The notes: generated by a model not told the origin, from the letters alone. DNA of 64,000 bases from Verrucomicrobiia bacterium (GCA_947462875.1 CANHQJ010000001.1:124001-188000); one strand, 5' to 3'; positions 16,893 through 28,165 are shown, numbered from the stretch's first letter. A program made the numbers and translations.

Positions 16893-17594
16893 TCAGGGAA
16901 TTTTTCCCCAGATGTCTTCCATGAGTTGATAGACGGTGGGCTCCTCCTGTTTGAGCTCGCCGGCGACAAAGGGGAAAAAATCGTTGGATCCGAAATAACT
17001 CTCGGTCATTTCGGCGAAAAATTCCTTGTGATCGGTGAGCGCGTAATGCTTGCCGCGCTGGCCGCCATAGGTGGGGATGGATTCGTATTTGCCGCTGTCG
17101 CGGAATTGTTTCGATGCCGCGAGGATGCGCTTTTCCTCGAACCCCAGCACTTGATCGTGGTAGGCGTGGGCGAGTTCGTGAAGGATCACAAGCGGCATGC
17201 GGCGGTTCGAGGAGGGCGAGAGAAGTCCCTCGACCTGCGGGATGTGAACGCAACGGGCGAGTTGCTCGCTGTAGCCGTTGTCCTTGAGCCAATCGGCGCT
17301 GGGGTGGTATTGCATCGCCCGCAGTTTGCCGTGATCGAGATCCATCTGGATGACGACCTTTTTCAAATCTGCCAAGGCTTTTTCCGGCACGAGGATGGTG
17401 ATGGCCACGAGTTTGGATTGCAGCACGCTCAGGGCCTTCTGCCCCTTTTCTTTCTGCTCGCCGTTGAGCAGGCGTTGGTCGACCCGTACGGTCCAGCCTT
17501 CGATCGTGCGGGTTTCATGCTGGCTTGGCAGATCCTGCGCGGTGGCGAGGTGTAGCAGCGAGAAGGCGATGGCAATGAGACGAAAAATCGGCAT
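16893..17594 (-). CDS. exported zinc metallopeptidase-like protein (HExxH)
   Basis: The ATG at 17594 gives 233 residues with a signal peptide (MPIFRLIAIAFSLLHLATAQ). HELAHAYHD provides the HExxH zinc and catalytic site; EFFAEMTESYF about 60 residues later offers a Glu that could be the third ligand, as in gluzincins. I do not recognise a named peptidase family. The gene lies 22 bases upstream of the esterase gene on the same strand, so the two are probably co-transcribed. The start region of the divergent SGNH hydrolase gene lies just upstream. Confidence 0.8.
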   Translation of the reverse strand: MPIFRLIAIAFSLLHLATAQDLPSQHETRTIEGWTVRVDQRLLNGEQKEKGQKALSVLQSKLVAITILVPEKALADLKKVVIQMDLDHGKLRAMQYHPSADWLKDNGYSEQLARCVHIPQVEGLLSPSSNRRMPLVILHELAHAYHDQVLGFEEKRILAASKQFRDSGKYESIPTYGGQRGKHYALTDHKEFFAEMTESYFGSNDFFPFVAGELKQEEPTVYQLMEDIWGKIP

Positions 17595-17663
17595 GGCATG
17601 GCTACGTGGGAAGTTTTGAAATTTATCATGACAGTCAGAAAGGTTTCTGTCAGACACGTTCTC

Positions 17664-18446
17664 ATGCGAATGCTGAAACAGACGATGGGCTTTTGCCTAG
17701 TGATGCTTTATCTCATGCCATGGTCCATGGCTGCGGAAAAAAAGGAACCACAGCGCATCCTTTTCATCGGCAACAGCTACACCGGCGTGAATCAGCTGCC
17801 GAACATTTTCAAAGAGATCGTCACCAGTGCGGGGCATGCCGCGCCGGTCATCCAGGCTTCCCATCCCGGAGGCCGGACCTTGGAACAGCATCTGGGCATC
17901 GTGGCCTCCACGCAAAAGATTCAAGAAGGGAAATGGGATGTGGTGGTTCTGCAAGGCCAGAGTCAGGAGGCGTCACTCGCGGAGGTCAATGAAGGTATCC
18001 GCAATAGTTTTCTCACCAGCGGAAAATCGCTATGCGAGATGATACGCAAAACAAGTCCTGATGCCCGGATTGTCTGGTATCAAACATGGGCGCGCCATGC
18101 CGAATACTGGAAAAACCCCAAAGCTGATACAGCCATCGGCACATCTCCCGCGGAGATGATGACTCGCAATCAGAAATGGTATGTACGTCTGTCACAAGAG
18201 AATGCCGGATCGACGGTCGCACGGGTAGGGGAGGCATGGGCTGGCTACTACCGCACGCATCCCGGAAAAGATCTGCACGTCGCTGACAATTCCCATCCGA
18301 CCTTTGCCGGTTCCTATCTCGCGGGATTGGTACTGTATCAAACCGTTTATCAGGCTCCTGCCGCGAAGATCGCCTATCGCGGCAATCTCAGCGAGACCGC
18401 TGCGGTGGAATTGCAGAACGCCGCCGCGGCCTTGACAAAACCGTGA
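17664..18446 (+). CDS. secreted SGNH/GDSL-type hydrolase (DUF4886-like)
   Basis: From the ATG at 17664 the protein has 260 residues and a signal peptide (to about WSMAAE). Block I is FIGNSYTG, where the serine of GNS is the likely nucleophile, and the C-terminal DNSHPTFAGSYLAG holds the Asp-x-x-His-like pair. This pattern fits the SGNH fold used by esterases acting on glycans or lipids. The frame is open back to 17598, but the signal peptide supports the later start. Its stop is immediately followed by the stop of the convergent metallo-beta-lactamase-fold gene. Confidence 0.85.
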   Translation: MRMLKQTMGFCLVMLYLMPWSMAAEKKEPQRILFIGNSYTGVNQLPNIFKEIVTSAGHAAPVIQASHPGGRTLEQHLGIVASTQKIQEGKWDVVVLQGQSQEASLAEVNEGIRNSFLTSGKSLCEMIRKTSPDARIVWYQTWARHAEYWKNPKADTAIGTSPAEMMTRNQKWYVRLSQENAGSTVARVGEAWAGYYRTHPGKDLHVADNSHPTFAGSYLAGLVLYQTVYQAPAAKIAYRGNLSETAAVELQNAAAALTKP

Positions 18447-19067
18447 TCAGCCCAAGTACGGATTGCTGCGAATTTCACGACCGATCGTAGTGGAACCGCC
18501 GTGTCCCGGATAGACTTTGGTTTCCGCCGGGAGTGACAGGAGCTTGCCCCGTATGCCTTGCAAGAGCAGCCGGTGGTCGCCGTGACCGGGGATGTCGGTG
18601 CGGCCGATCGATTGCTGAAACAGGGTGTCGCCCGAGAACAGGGTTTGGTGATCTTTCAGATAGAACGTGACCGAATCAGGCGAATGCCCCGGCACATGGG
18701 CCAGGGAAAAACTGAAGTCATCGATCTCCAACGGATGATCCGTGGTGAGCAATTCGTCGACACGATAGGTTTTCACATCCGGCATGCCCCACGAGCGGGA
18801 GACATGTTCGAGAGTCAGTTGTGTGTCGTAGTCGGCAAACGCATGGATCGTGGCGCCCAGCGCCTGCACGGCCGCGGCATCCATGACGTGATCGAAGTGC
18901 TGGTGTGTGAGCAGCAGATGGGACGCACGCAGACCTTGTTGCTGGAGCCATTCAGTCACGCCTTCGGGAGCATCGATGAGAATGCCGCCGGAAGCCGTGG
19001 GCAGAAAGTAGCCGTTGGTTTCGGCGATGCCGCCCGTGTAGGTCAGAAAAAAAGTAGCCGAATTCAT
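18447..19067 (-). CDS. MBL-fold metallo-hydrolase (glyoxalase II-like)
   Basis: The 206-residue cytoplasmic protein shows the metallo-beta-lactamase signature HQHFDH, then HVPGHSPDS, SGDTLFQQSIGRTD and the final YPGHGGST, which together bind two metal ions as in hydroxyacylglutathione hydrolases. The short form lacking the extended C-terminal substrate domain is common among bacterial YcbL-like enzymes. Physiological substrates are probably thioesters or similar. Convergent with the SGNH hydrolase with no gap. Confidence 0.92.
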   Translation of the reverse strand: MNSATFFLTYTGGIAETNGYFLPTASGGILIDAPEGVTEWLQQQGLRASHLLLTHQHFDHVMDAAAVQALGATIHAFADYDTQLTLEHVSRSWGMPDVKTYRVDELLTTDHPLEIDDFSFSLAHVPGHSPDSVTFYLKDHQTLFSGDTLFQQSIGRTDIPGHGDHRLLLQGIRGKLLSLPAETKVYPGHGGSTTIGREIRSNPYLG

Positions 19068-19194
19068 GTGCGGGTATCGAATCGTTGCAGCACAGGGAAG
19101 TCAAGAATCTTGCTTGACCCACGCAAGCGATTCATGGCATAGCCATAGTAACCAACGTAGTCTGCAAAGATGATTGCGCATCGGGAATCGTACC

Positions 19195-22100
19195 ATGAAA
19201 ACAACCCCACCCCAAACTCCGCTGTGTCAACCGATCACCGCGATCCTGCTTCGCCTCTGGGTGTTGCTCTTTGTATGTGCTTCCCCGGTTCACGCGCTGG
19301 AACCGGAATCACGCATCACCATTGCCGTATTGCCGCTGGAGGATCAGACCAAAGACGCCCATGAGGCGCACTGGCGGCACTCGCTGTCGCGGATGATCAC
19401 ATTGCCCATGGAGCCGGTCCAACAAGTGCGCATCTACGTGGCGGACGCGATGGAATACGGATTGCGCCGATGCCAGATCGAGGCTGGTTCGCCCATCCCT
19501 GCGGAACAGGCGAGAACCATAGGCGAGATCATCGAGGCCCGTCGGGTGGTATGGGGCCACTACCGGCGCGAGGGAAAAAACTGGACCGTAACCGTGCAGG
19601 TCATGGTGGTTGCTGACGGAAAAACCTCGGAACCTATTTCCGCTACTTCGGACAATTTGCTCACACTCTCGCAGCGGTTGGCGGAGAAAATCCTGACGGA
19701 ACTCAAGGTGTCACCGACGGCAGAGGAGAAGAGCAAAATGCAACGACGGACCACCGAATCCGCCGAAGCGCTGGAGTATTACAGCCGGTGCTACCAGTTG
19801 ATGACGGATCGCAAACCGTATGAAGAAATCGGACAAATGGCGCAGAAAGCGATCAAGGCGGATGCCCGCTTTGCCGACGCTTACACGGCATACGGGGTCT
19901 GTCTTCTGACTCAGGGCAAGTTTCCGGAAGCACGTGCGCAATTCCAGAAAGCGCTCGAATTAAAGCCGGACGAAGATCGTGCCTTGTTGGCACTGGGGGT
20001 CATGACTGGCATGGAGAACAATTTTGACGAAGCTGCGAAGTTGCTGCGTTCCGCGGTGGAACACGGACCGGATGATCCGGAAAACTACGTGCGACTGGGG
20101 GAGCTCCATGCGATGATGAAAGAGACCGATACGGCTGTGAAATTGCTGGAAAAAGCGTTGAAACTCAATCCGGTGTCGGCAAGTGCCCATTCGCAGTTGG
20201 GCTTGAGTTACGCGCTCATGGCCAAAAAGGACCTGGCGGTGCGCGCCATGGAGAGTGCCGTCATGATCGATCCGAACGATGCCGGAGTCTACCAGATGGT
20301 GTCACAAGGATACGATCGGTTGGGCATGAAATCCCAGGCGATCGAATTTCGCGAAAAGTTCCTGGCCTCCGCGAAAAAGAGCGGAATCAATCCGTCTTTG
20401 CTCACGGCGTATGAGAAACGCCTGCAGGAATTGCGGGACACTCTCAAGGTGGAATATGTGGTCGCCACGGAACCGCGACGCTACAACGCGGACGAGCTGA
20501 GGAAAGAGCTGCGCGAGCGTCTCACGCCAGAGGAGTTTTCCCAGTTGCTCTATCCGTTGGACGCCACTCCAGCGATGAAGCAATGGGCGCAGGAGATCAC
20601 CAAGGGAGCCAAGGATGATAGGGAAAAAGCCCGCGCCTTGTATGACGCTCTGGCTCAGCATCTGAGTCCGGCGGCGGGAGGCGCGCGAACGGCGCGGCAG
20701 GTATTTGAAGATTGGAAAAAGCCGGACACTTCTTTTCAATGCCAGGAATATGCGCGGCTATACGTCGCACTGGCGAGAGAAGTGGGATTGAACGCGTATT
20801 TCGCCCGCGTGGACCAGGATCATAACGATCAAGTCATCCTGCATGCCTGTGGTGCGGTTTTTCTATCGGGAAAAATCATCTTGGTGGATGTCAGCTACCG
20901 TTGGTTCGGCATTCCGCATAAAAAATTTACGATCAATAACGACTATGAGGCCGTGGTGATGCAGATGAACCAGAGCGATGGCTTGGCCGGTAAACGAATT
21001 GCCGTGAAATTACAGCCGGATGACTTGTCTCTGTTCAATCTCGCTGGAGTTCTGCTAAGCGAAAACGATACGGCGGAGGCGAAGGCAGTCATTGAACGGT
21101 ATCTGCAATTGGAGTCAGAAACCTGGATGAAGCATTTCGCGCGCGGGTGTCTGGCATGGATGGAAAAAGATCTGGACTCCGCGGAGAAGGAATTGCGGCA
21201 GTCGATCGAAATCTATTCCGGTGAATCATCCGCCCATTTCCACCTTGGCCAGATCTTGCTGCATAAAAAGGATTTGGCGGGAGCTCTGGAAGCATTTCGC
21301 AGTTGTATTCAACAGCGACCATCCCCTGCGAGGGAGATGAAATGCCGTCGTTACATTGCGCTGATTCATGAAAATCTCGCCGAGCCAAGTCAAACAGATT
21401 CCCAGATTCTGAAAGAAAAATGGCGTGGGCAATGGCTGTTGGAAACTCAGTGCGAGTTCAATTTCTTTGAGTGGTCTCCGGAGATTGGTCCCGCCATAGG
21501 ATTGATCTACGACTCTCGCACCGAAGCGCTGGAGGTGGAGATCGAGGCCCTGCGACGTCAGTCAGAAAAAGAACCGCAAAACGCCCTATGCCGTTTTCGT
21601 ATGGGGTTCCTGTTGCGACAAGCGATGCGGACCAAGGAGGGTGACATCGCCATGGAGGATGCACAGCGCGTAGCGCGATCCATCATAAAACAACGACCCA
21701 CGGACCTTGATGCCATCCATGTGCTGGTGTGCAGTTTGCAGGGCACCGAGGAAGCGGGAACGCTTGCGAAAAAGGCCGTGGAGACGGTTCCGGGTGACTG
21801 GCGGTCATGGATGTGCCTGGCGCATCATCAGAGTTATGTTTTTCTGCGAGCCTTGTTCCAGGGAATGGAGAATCTCCCAGCTCAGGGCTATGACGTGAAA
21901 CGAGCGGAAGAGGCGATTTCACTGCGTTCCGGTTCCCCGTCAGAATGTCTGAAGCTGATCAAAATGATCAACGAATGTTATGCCACCGCCAACAAAGCTG
22001 TGGAACTATCGAAAGACTCCGGTCAAGCATTGGTGTATTTGTTAGGGATGCGATCCACTCTGGGAGCGTATCTCAGGGCCCTGCAAAACAGCGCTTCCGT

Positions 22101-22977
22101 GAGTGAGGATGAGACATCTACCATAAAAACGAATTTGCAGATTCTCGCCAGGGCCGCTCAAGCCTCTCAGGACAATCCGGAAGTTCTTGCGGCGATCTCG
22201 CTGATTCAGTTGACATGGGTCTCGTCACTTGCGCGTTTCGAGCAGGGTGCTCACTTCGATCCAGCTGCCGCGCAAAAGAAGGCGCTGGGAGTGATCGAAC
22301 CCAACATGAAACGCTTGTTGACGCTAGCGGAGCAGAAGGATTCCGCGCTGGCGGCGGTCGCGTATGAGGGGTATGCCGCGATTCTTCTTTCGGAAAAAGG
22401 CGCAGGTATATCCGTGGAACTGCCCGCCAATTTCGCGGAGCGCCTGGACCAGGCCGTGACCGCAGCGCCACAGCGAATCATGTTGTGGGATTTGAGAATC
22501 ACCCATGAGGCCTTGAAGAAAAGTTTCAATCAAGCTCATGTCATGGTTTGCCATGAACTGGCGCTAAAGCGCATCAAACTTTTCCCCACGGCACGCGGGT
22601 ATGCGATCCTGGCGTCCACAGCGCCGGTCGGTAGCGATGAACTGATTTACTGGGAAAAAGCGGCTGCGATGGAGCCTGACAATTTGTTTTATGCACTCAA
22701 CGGCATTGCCTCGAAGATGTATGCCGATTCCAGTGAGGACGGCCTGACAGCTGCGCTGAAACGTCTGCAGGAGATGGGGGATTTAGGTTACGAAAACGGT
22801 TACTGGGAGCAAAATCCCCAGCACAATCTGTATCGCATGCGTTTGTTTGTCATTCAGCAGGCATTGGCAGGAAAACGGGATTCGTCTCGTCGCGCACTGG
22901 ACCAACTCATGCGCAACAATCCTGCTGATGCTCAAGTGCAAAGAATGAGTGAATTGCTGAACAATCAACCGGAGTGA
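19195..22977 (+). CDS. exported TPR protein with transglutaminase-like domain
   Basis: The 1260-residue protein begins with a signal peptide (cleavage near ASPVHA). After a domain of about 150 residues resembling the TolB-like/adenylate-cyclase-associated region that precedes TPRs, several tetratricopeptide repeats run from about 210 to 390. A transglutaminase-like core follows with Cys516 (in FQCQEYARLYVAL), His550 and Asp565 in the expected order, then further TPR-like helices to the end. TPRs suggest protein-protein scaffolding; the transglutaminase-like core may be a cysteine peptidase or only structural. It is a single gene followed by a strong terminator. Confidence 0.85.
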   Translation: MKTTPPQTPLCQPITAILLRLWVLLFVCASPVHALEPESRITIAVLPLEDQTKDAHEAHWRHSLSRMITLPMEPVQQVRIYVADAMEYGLRRCQIEAGSPIPAEQARTIGEIIEARRVVWGHYRREGKNWTVTVQVMVVADGKTSEPISATSDNLLTLSQRLAEKILTELKVSPTAEEKSKMQRRTTESAEALEYYSRCYQLMTDRKPYEEIGQMAQKAIKADARFADAYTAYGVCLLTQGKFPEARAQFQKALELKPDEDRALLALGVMTGMENNFDEAAKLLRSAVEHGPDDPENYVRLGELHAMMKETDTAVKLLEKALKLNPVSASAHSQLGLSYALMAKKDLAVRAMESAVMIDPNDAGVYQMVSQGYDRLGMKSQAIEFREKFLASAKKSGINPSLLTAYEKRLQELRDTLKVEYVVATEPRRYNADELRKELRERLTPEEFSQLLYPLDATPAMKQWAQEITKGAKDDREKARALYDALAQHLSPAAGGARTARQVFEDWKKPDTSFQCQEYARLYVALAREVGLNAYFARVDQDHNDQVILHACGAVFLSGKIILVDVSYRWFGIPHKKFTINNDYEAVVMQMNQSDGLAGKRIAVKLQPDDLSLFNLAGVLLSENDTAEAKAVIERYLQLESETWMKHFARGCLAWMEKDLDSAEKELRQSIEIYSGESSAHFHLGQILLHKKDLAGALEAFRSCIQQRPSPAREMKCRRYIALIHENLAEPSQTDSQILKEKWRGQWLLETQCEFNFFEWSPEIGPAIGLIYDSRTEALEVEIEALRRQSEKEPQNALCRFRMGFLLRQAMRTKEGDIAMEDAQRVARSIIKQRPTDLDAIHVLVCSLQGTEEAGTLAKKAVETVPGDWRSWMCLAHHQSYVFLRALFQGMENLPAQGYDVKRAEEAISLRSGSPSECLKLIKMINECYATANKAVELSKDSGQALVYLLGMRSTLGAYLRALQNSASVSEDETSTIKTNLQILARAAQASQDNPEVLAAISLIQLTWVSSLARFEQGAHFDPAAAQKKALGVIEPNMKRLLTLAEQKDSALAAVAYEGYAAILLSEKGAGISVELPANFAERLDQAVTAAPQRIMLWDLRITHEALKKSFNQAHVMVCHELALKRIKLFPTARGYAILASTAPVGSDELIYWEKAAAMEPDNLFYALNGIASKMYADSSEDGLTAALKRLQEMGDLGYENGYWEQNPQHNLYRMRLFVIQQALAGKRDSSRRALDQLMRNNPADAQVQRMSELLNNQPE

Positions 22978-22987
22978 ATGTGCCAAT

Positions 22988-23023
22988 AAAAAAAACCGAC
23001 CGGGGCGAGCCGGTCGGTTTTTT
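22988..23023. terminator. bidirectional Rho-independent terminator
   Basis: An A-run, the 9-base stem ACCGACCGG / CCGGTCGGT with a 6-base loop, and a T-run make a symmetrical hairpin. It lies between the convergent TPR gene and the GAPDH gene and should stop transcription from both sides. Confidence 0.9.
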
Positions 23024-23038
23024 CGATGAGAGAAGCCA

Positions 23039-24978
<1,940 letters not shown>

Positions 24979-24981
24979 GCT

Positions 24982-25671
24982 TTAGTATAACGCCGGTGAG
25001 GTCGAGATTTGTCTGTGTCGATGACGGAATGCCAGGGCTGCGGCAACGGCTGTGGCCAGCGCGATCAGTTGATAGCCGGAGAGTCCGAGGAAAGGCTTGG
25101 GAGTGGCGCGGAGGAATTCATGGCTGAAGCGAAAGATGCCATAGGCGATGAGAAACACATGAAAGTGCTGCGTAGGCCAGCGGTGTTTGGCGCGCAAGAG
25201 CAGCAGAAACAACAGCATCAGTGCGAGAAATGCCATTTCCACCTCCACCGCCGGCCAGCGACCTTGCGGGGTGACGATGCCGAGGCAGCAACCCGCTTGC
25301 AGGCAGCCGATGCGCCCGAGCATGAGGGGCAGCGGCAGAGTGATGGCAAAACGATCGCCGGTGATGCGAGGGTAGCGCAGCGATTTTTTCGCGATTTCCA
25401 CGCCGATCCAGCCGCCGGGCAGCGCACCCATGACCGATTTGCCCGTGAGCCAGAGTGTCCAGCGCTGGGGGTGATCGAAATACAGCCAGCCCTCCGCCAC
25501 AAGATAGGCGATCTTCGCCCCGAGAAGTCCGCCGATCAGGCCGAATCCATACAAGTAGAGCAATTGATGATCCGTCCGCGCCGCACGCCACCAGAGAGCG
25601 ATCCCGACCAAGACGCCGAGGATGGCGAAGAGTTGATAAAGCGGCGAGGCGTTGGAGAACGGAAATGGCAT
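24982..25671 (-). CDS. divergent prolipoprotein diacylglyceryl transferase (Lgt)-like protein
   Basis: The 229-residue polytopic membrane protein resembles Lgt, which moves diacylglycerol from phosphatidylglycerol to a lipoprotein cysteine. Seen: several helices, GGLLGAKIAY, SVMGALPGGWIGVE (matching the Lgt GG.SFHGG-like region only loosely), GRIGCLQAGCCLG (the family usually has GRxGNFxNxE) and YGIFRFSHEFLRAT near the end. It is shorter than typical Lgt (260-330 residues) and the signature changes are large, so another phospholipid-dependent transfer is possible. It is in the same operon as the radical SAM and PDZ genes. Confidence 0.7.
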   Translation of the reverse strand: MPFPFSNASPLYQLFAILGVLVGIALWWRAARTDHQLLYLYGFGLIGGLLGAKIAYLVAEGWLYFDHPQRWTLWLTGKSVMGALPGGWIGVEIAKKSLRYPRITGDRFAITLPLPLMLGRIGCLQAGCCLGIVTPQGRWPAVEVEMAFLALMLLFLLLLRAKHRWPTQHFHVFLIAYGIFRFSHEFLRATPKPFLGLSGYQLIALATAVAAALAFRHRHRQISTSPALY

Positions 25672-25680
25672 CGCTTTTCC

Positions 25681-26097
25681 TCAATAAGACGCCACCGCCA
25701 TGCAGGCGCCTACGAGCAAAAAGGAGAGCGCGGGGACTAACAGGATTTGATACGCGAAGAAGCGAAGACCATGTAACAAGATCAGCTTCTGGCGTTCCGA
25801 AGGCGATGCCACGATGGTGCTGGGTGAAAAGAATCCATCAAAGCAGCCGATGCCGAACGTGAGGCCGATGACCAATACGCCGAACAGTGTCAGCCCGACA
25901 TAATCCGGTGCCGAACGAAATACCGCGTTAGTGAAATAAGCTACGGCAAACGCGATGGCATAGAAGAGAAAGGTAGGCATGCACCAGACGATCAGGCGGA
26001 AGCACCCATGTGGGCGCCGCTGCGGGGACAGCGACGCGGCGGCAGCGGCTTCCGCTTCGATCTCCAGGGCGGAGCGTTCGGGAGGTTGTTCTAACAT
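25681..26097 (-). CDS. small membrane protein, paralogue of the 28166-28576 protein
   Basis: The ATG at 26097 overlaps the end of the radical SAM gene by seven bases and gives 138 residues. After a short acidic, Ala-rich N-terminus come three to four transmembrane helices. Its first helix (RLIVWCMPTFLF) and last segment (FFAYQILLVPALSF) correspond to QLIVFLMPTMVA and FFIVQVFVLPLAIT in the 28166-28576 protein, with similar spacing, so the two are paralogues. No family name is recognised. Its tight coupling to the radical SAM and Lgt-like genes hints at a membrane role. Confidence 0.7.
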   Translation of the reverse strand: MLEQPPERSALEIEAEAAAAASLSPQRRPHGCFRLIVWCMPTFLFYAIAFAVAYFTNAVFRSAPDYVGLTLFGVLVIGLTFGIGCFDGFFSPSTIVASPSERQKLILLHGLRFFAYQILLVPALSFLLVGACMAVASY

Positions 26098-27443
26098 GAC
26101 GATGAGGGTTGTGGGGAATAGTAGCGGCAGAAGGAATCCAGTTTTCCATCGGGCCTGATGACGTGGGTGCAGCAGCGGTCGATGCGATCCTGATCCCAGG
26201 TCCATGAATCCATGAACGGCTTGATGAACAAGCGGAAGGCGTCTTTTTCTTTCATCTCGAAACGATGCAAAATGTCGCCGAGCTCGGTGTTTTCGCAACC
26301 GCACTGAATCAGATCGGCGAGCTCGTAGCGGACCTTGTCGCGCAGGAAGCCCTGCACGCTGGCGAAATCGATGAACTCGGAAATGCTGCGAACACCGATC
26401 GGAGTGCGCAGCAGGTAGCCGATGGTCGCACAGTTCGGATCGCCGCAGGGCAGGGGGGTGAAGTCCTCGAAACGCAGTCGCCCTTGTGATTGCCCCACAC
26501 TGCCGAGGATGATATCGGCAGTATTGAGAATGGCCGTTTCCTCTAACGCATTTCGCCCCGAGCGAAACATCGGCTGAAACGAAACGCCGCGACAGGCCTG
26601 GAAACCGAGTCCCACCTCGATGGTCGCGCCGAGGTGCGGCAGGTTGTGATCGGTGACGGTCATGGCCAGGGTGAAGGGAATTTTTTCCGCTTCACATCGT
26701 TCCATCGTGAGTTGCTTCATGGTTCGCAGATCACTGCCGCGCAGTTCTTTCTGACCCGCTTCCTGTGGGCCGTCGTATTGCAAATAAAGCTGCAAGTGCC
26801 CGCGCCGCGCCCGTTCGCCGAGCTGCTGGAGAAAGGCGTCTTCTTTCGCGATGCGCACGCCGTTGGTGTTGACGAGGCAGTAGTCGATGCGCGGTTCGTC
26901 ATGAATCCAATCGAGCAAGCGGAAAAACTCCGGGTGCAGGGTCGGTTCGCCGCCGGAGAGTTGCAAAATTTCGATGCGCCCCTTGCGGTCGAGCACGCCA
27001 CGAATGCGGGCGATCAGGGAATCGAAAGGATGATCCTTGAGTTTTGCGGCGGAGGCACCAACGGGAGAATCGGCAAAACACGTGGGACATGCGAGATTGC
27101 AGGAATCGACAATCTCGATCAGCGCGAGGCAGGTGGAAAGCACCTCGGTGCTGGAGTCCGTGGGATGAGCGTTTTTGCCCAGAGTGCCATCGATGCCACC
27201 CCCCGCCGAACAAGCGCACCCCGCGCCACAACTGTTCGAAGGATTTCCTTGTGCCAGCCAATAGAACCGAGCATCGCTGGAAATGCACACCGTGGTCTCC
27301 CCATGATCCGGGCAAGTGCGGGAGAGATACACTTTCGCGGGAGTGCCCGTGGTTTTCCAGACCTCCCCCGGCACGTCGTGATGACACGATGGACAGCGTG
27401 TCAGCGTGTGCTTGAGAGTTTGTTTCAGGGAGGTCAGGGACAT
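26091..27443 (-). CDS. radical SAM protein of the MJ0619/tetraether-lipid-synthase type
   Basis: The 450-residue protein has the radical SAM motif CNLACPTC (Cys115, 119, 122) and the SAM-binding segment LQLSGGEPTLHPEF. Features of the archaeal MJ0619/Tes group are also visible: an N-terminal rubredoxin-like region (Cys17, Cys20, Cys44 in TCPDHG), LQYDGPQE, QPMFRSGR, PLPCGDPNCATIGY and the C-terminal FIKPFMDSWTWDQDRIDRCC...FCRYY. Known members couple lipid chains or modify lipids, using auxiliary Fe-S clusters. An extra Cys-rich insert (CGAGCAC, 72-78) is present. It is the first gene of an operon with a small membrane protein, an Lgt-like and a PDZ protein, which supports a membrane-lipid role. 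The substrate is unproven. Confidence 0.85.
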   Translation of the reverse strand: MSLTSLKQTLKHTLTRCPSCHHDVPGEVWKTTGTPAKVYLSRTCPDHGETTVCISSDARFYWLAQGNPSNSCGAGCACSAGGGIDGTLGKNAHPTDSSTEVLSTCLALIEIVDSCNLACPTCFADSPVGASAAKLKDHPFDSLIARIRGVLDRKGRIEILQLSGGEPTLHPEFFRLLDWIHDEPRIDYCLVNTNGVRIAKEDAFLQQLGERARRGHLQLYLQYDGPQEAGQKELRGSDLRTMKQLTMERCEAEKIPFTLAMTVTDHNLPHLGATIEVGLGFQACRGVSFQPMFRSGRNALEETAILNTADIILGSVGQSQGRLRFEDFTPLPCGDPNCATIGYLLRTPIGVRSISEFIDFASVQGFLRDKVRYELADLIQCGCENTELGDILHRFEMKEKDAFRLFIKPFMDSWTWDQDRIDRCCTHVIRPDGKLDSFCRYYSPQPSSSC

Positions 27444-27463
27444 GGAGGAAAGTGTGGAGTTTT

Positions 27464-27483
27464 CAGTGATCAGTGATCAGTGG
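27464..27483. repeat. tandem heptamer CAGTGAT in the radical SAM leader
   Basis: Two CAGTGAT units are followed by CAGTGG, creating two TGATCA palindromes. The repeat lies between the likely -10 element and the radical SAM start, where a regulator could bind. Confidence 0.5.
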
Positions 27484-27509
27484 ATAGAGAAAAGACTGAG
27501 GCAATACAA
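27481..27509 (-). promoter_or_regulatory. likely promoter of the radical SAM operon
   Basis: On the minus strand TTGTAT, a 17-base spacer and TATCCA lie about 40 bases upstream of the radical SAM ATG at 27443. The -10 hexamer overlaps the end of the CAGTGAT repeat. Confidence 0.45.
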
Positions 27510-27552
27510 TCAAATTCCTGGCCTGTCGTGATGGTATAATGCGTTTTTCCTC

Positions 27553-28014
27553 TTATTTAAAAATGCCACTGATCACCTCTCGCGGCACTCTAATCATGCT
27601 GGATTGATTCTGTTGCGAAAGATGTTTGAAAGCGCGATCTATACCCTCGTCTTGCCCCCGTACCTCGCCCAGCCACTGGAGCACGATGGTTCTGGCACGA
27701 GAGGAATCCTTGAAGGCGACAGCACCAGGTGCGTATGGTTCGAATGCCCCATGATATCCGTCTCTGCCTAGCTCAGGATCATTAGGAAAAACGAATTTGT
27801 AGGAATCCCCCTTGCTGTCTGTGATTTTCACACAAACGGTAGGTCCGCTATCTAACATGATGTCGCCATTCACGCGTTTCAGAGGCAATGCCATGGAATT
27901 GAACGGCGGTTCCTCCTTAGCCAGATCAATCGTGGCATGAGATTTCCAGACGATGAATCCAGTGACTGCCGCAATCATCGCGCTTCCGATTATGAATTTG
28001 CGTGGCCTGTTCAT
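27553..28014 (-). CDS. hypothetical membrane-anchored protein
   Basis: The 153-residue protein has an N-terminal signal anchor (about 6-24: FIIGSAMIAAVTGFIVW) followed by a soluble, probably periplasmic domain of about 125 residues. The domain has beta-like segments (GPTVCVKITD, SYKFVFP) and ends in a helical, charged part. I recognise no family. It lies between the two paralogous membrane protein genes on the same strand. About 150 bases after the next upstream gene (28015-28165) contain no gene. Confidence 0.65.
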   Translation of the reverse strand: MNRPRKFIIGSAMIAAVTGFIVWKSHATIDLAKEEPPFNSMALPLKRVNGDIMLDSGPTVCVKITDSKGDSYKFVFPNDPELGRDGYHGAFEPYAPGAVAFKDSSRARTIVLQWLGEVRGQDEGIDRAFKHLSQQNQSSMIRVPREVISGIFK

Positions 28015-28165
28015 TATTCTATCATATATCTCAAGGCTTGTGAGTGGGAGGTGGAAATTTCAGTGAGTGGTGGGTGCAAACAATAAAGGGATACTCTCCA
28101 TTGGGCTTCAATAAAAAAACTTTTTATGATCAAGATTCGCAGTCGAATGGAGGCTTTCGGCCTTG

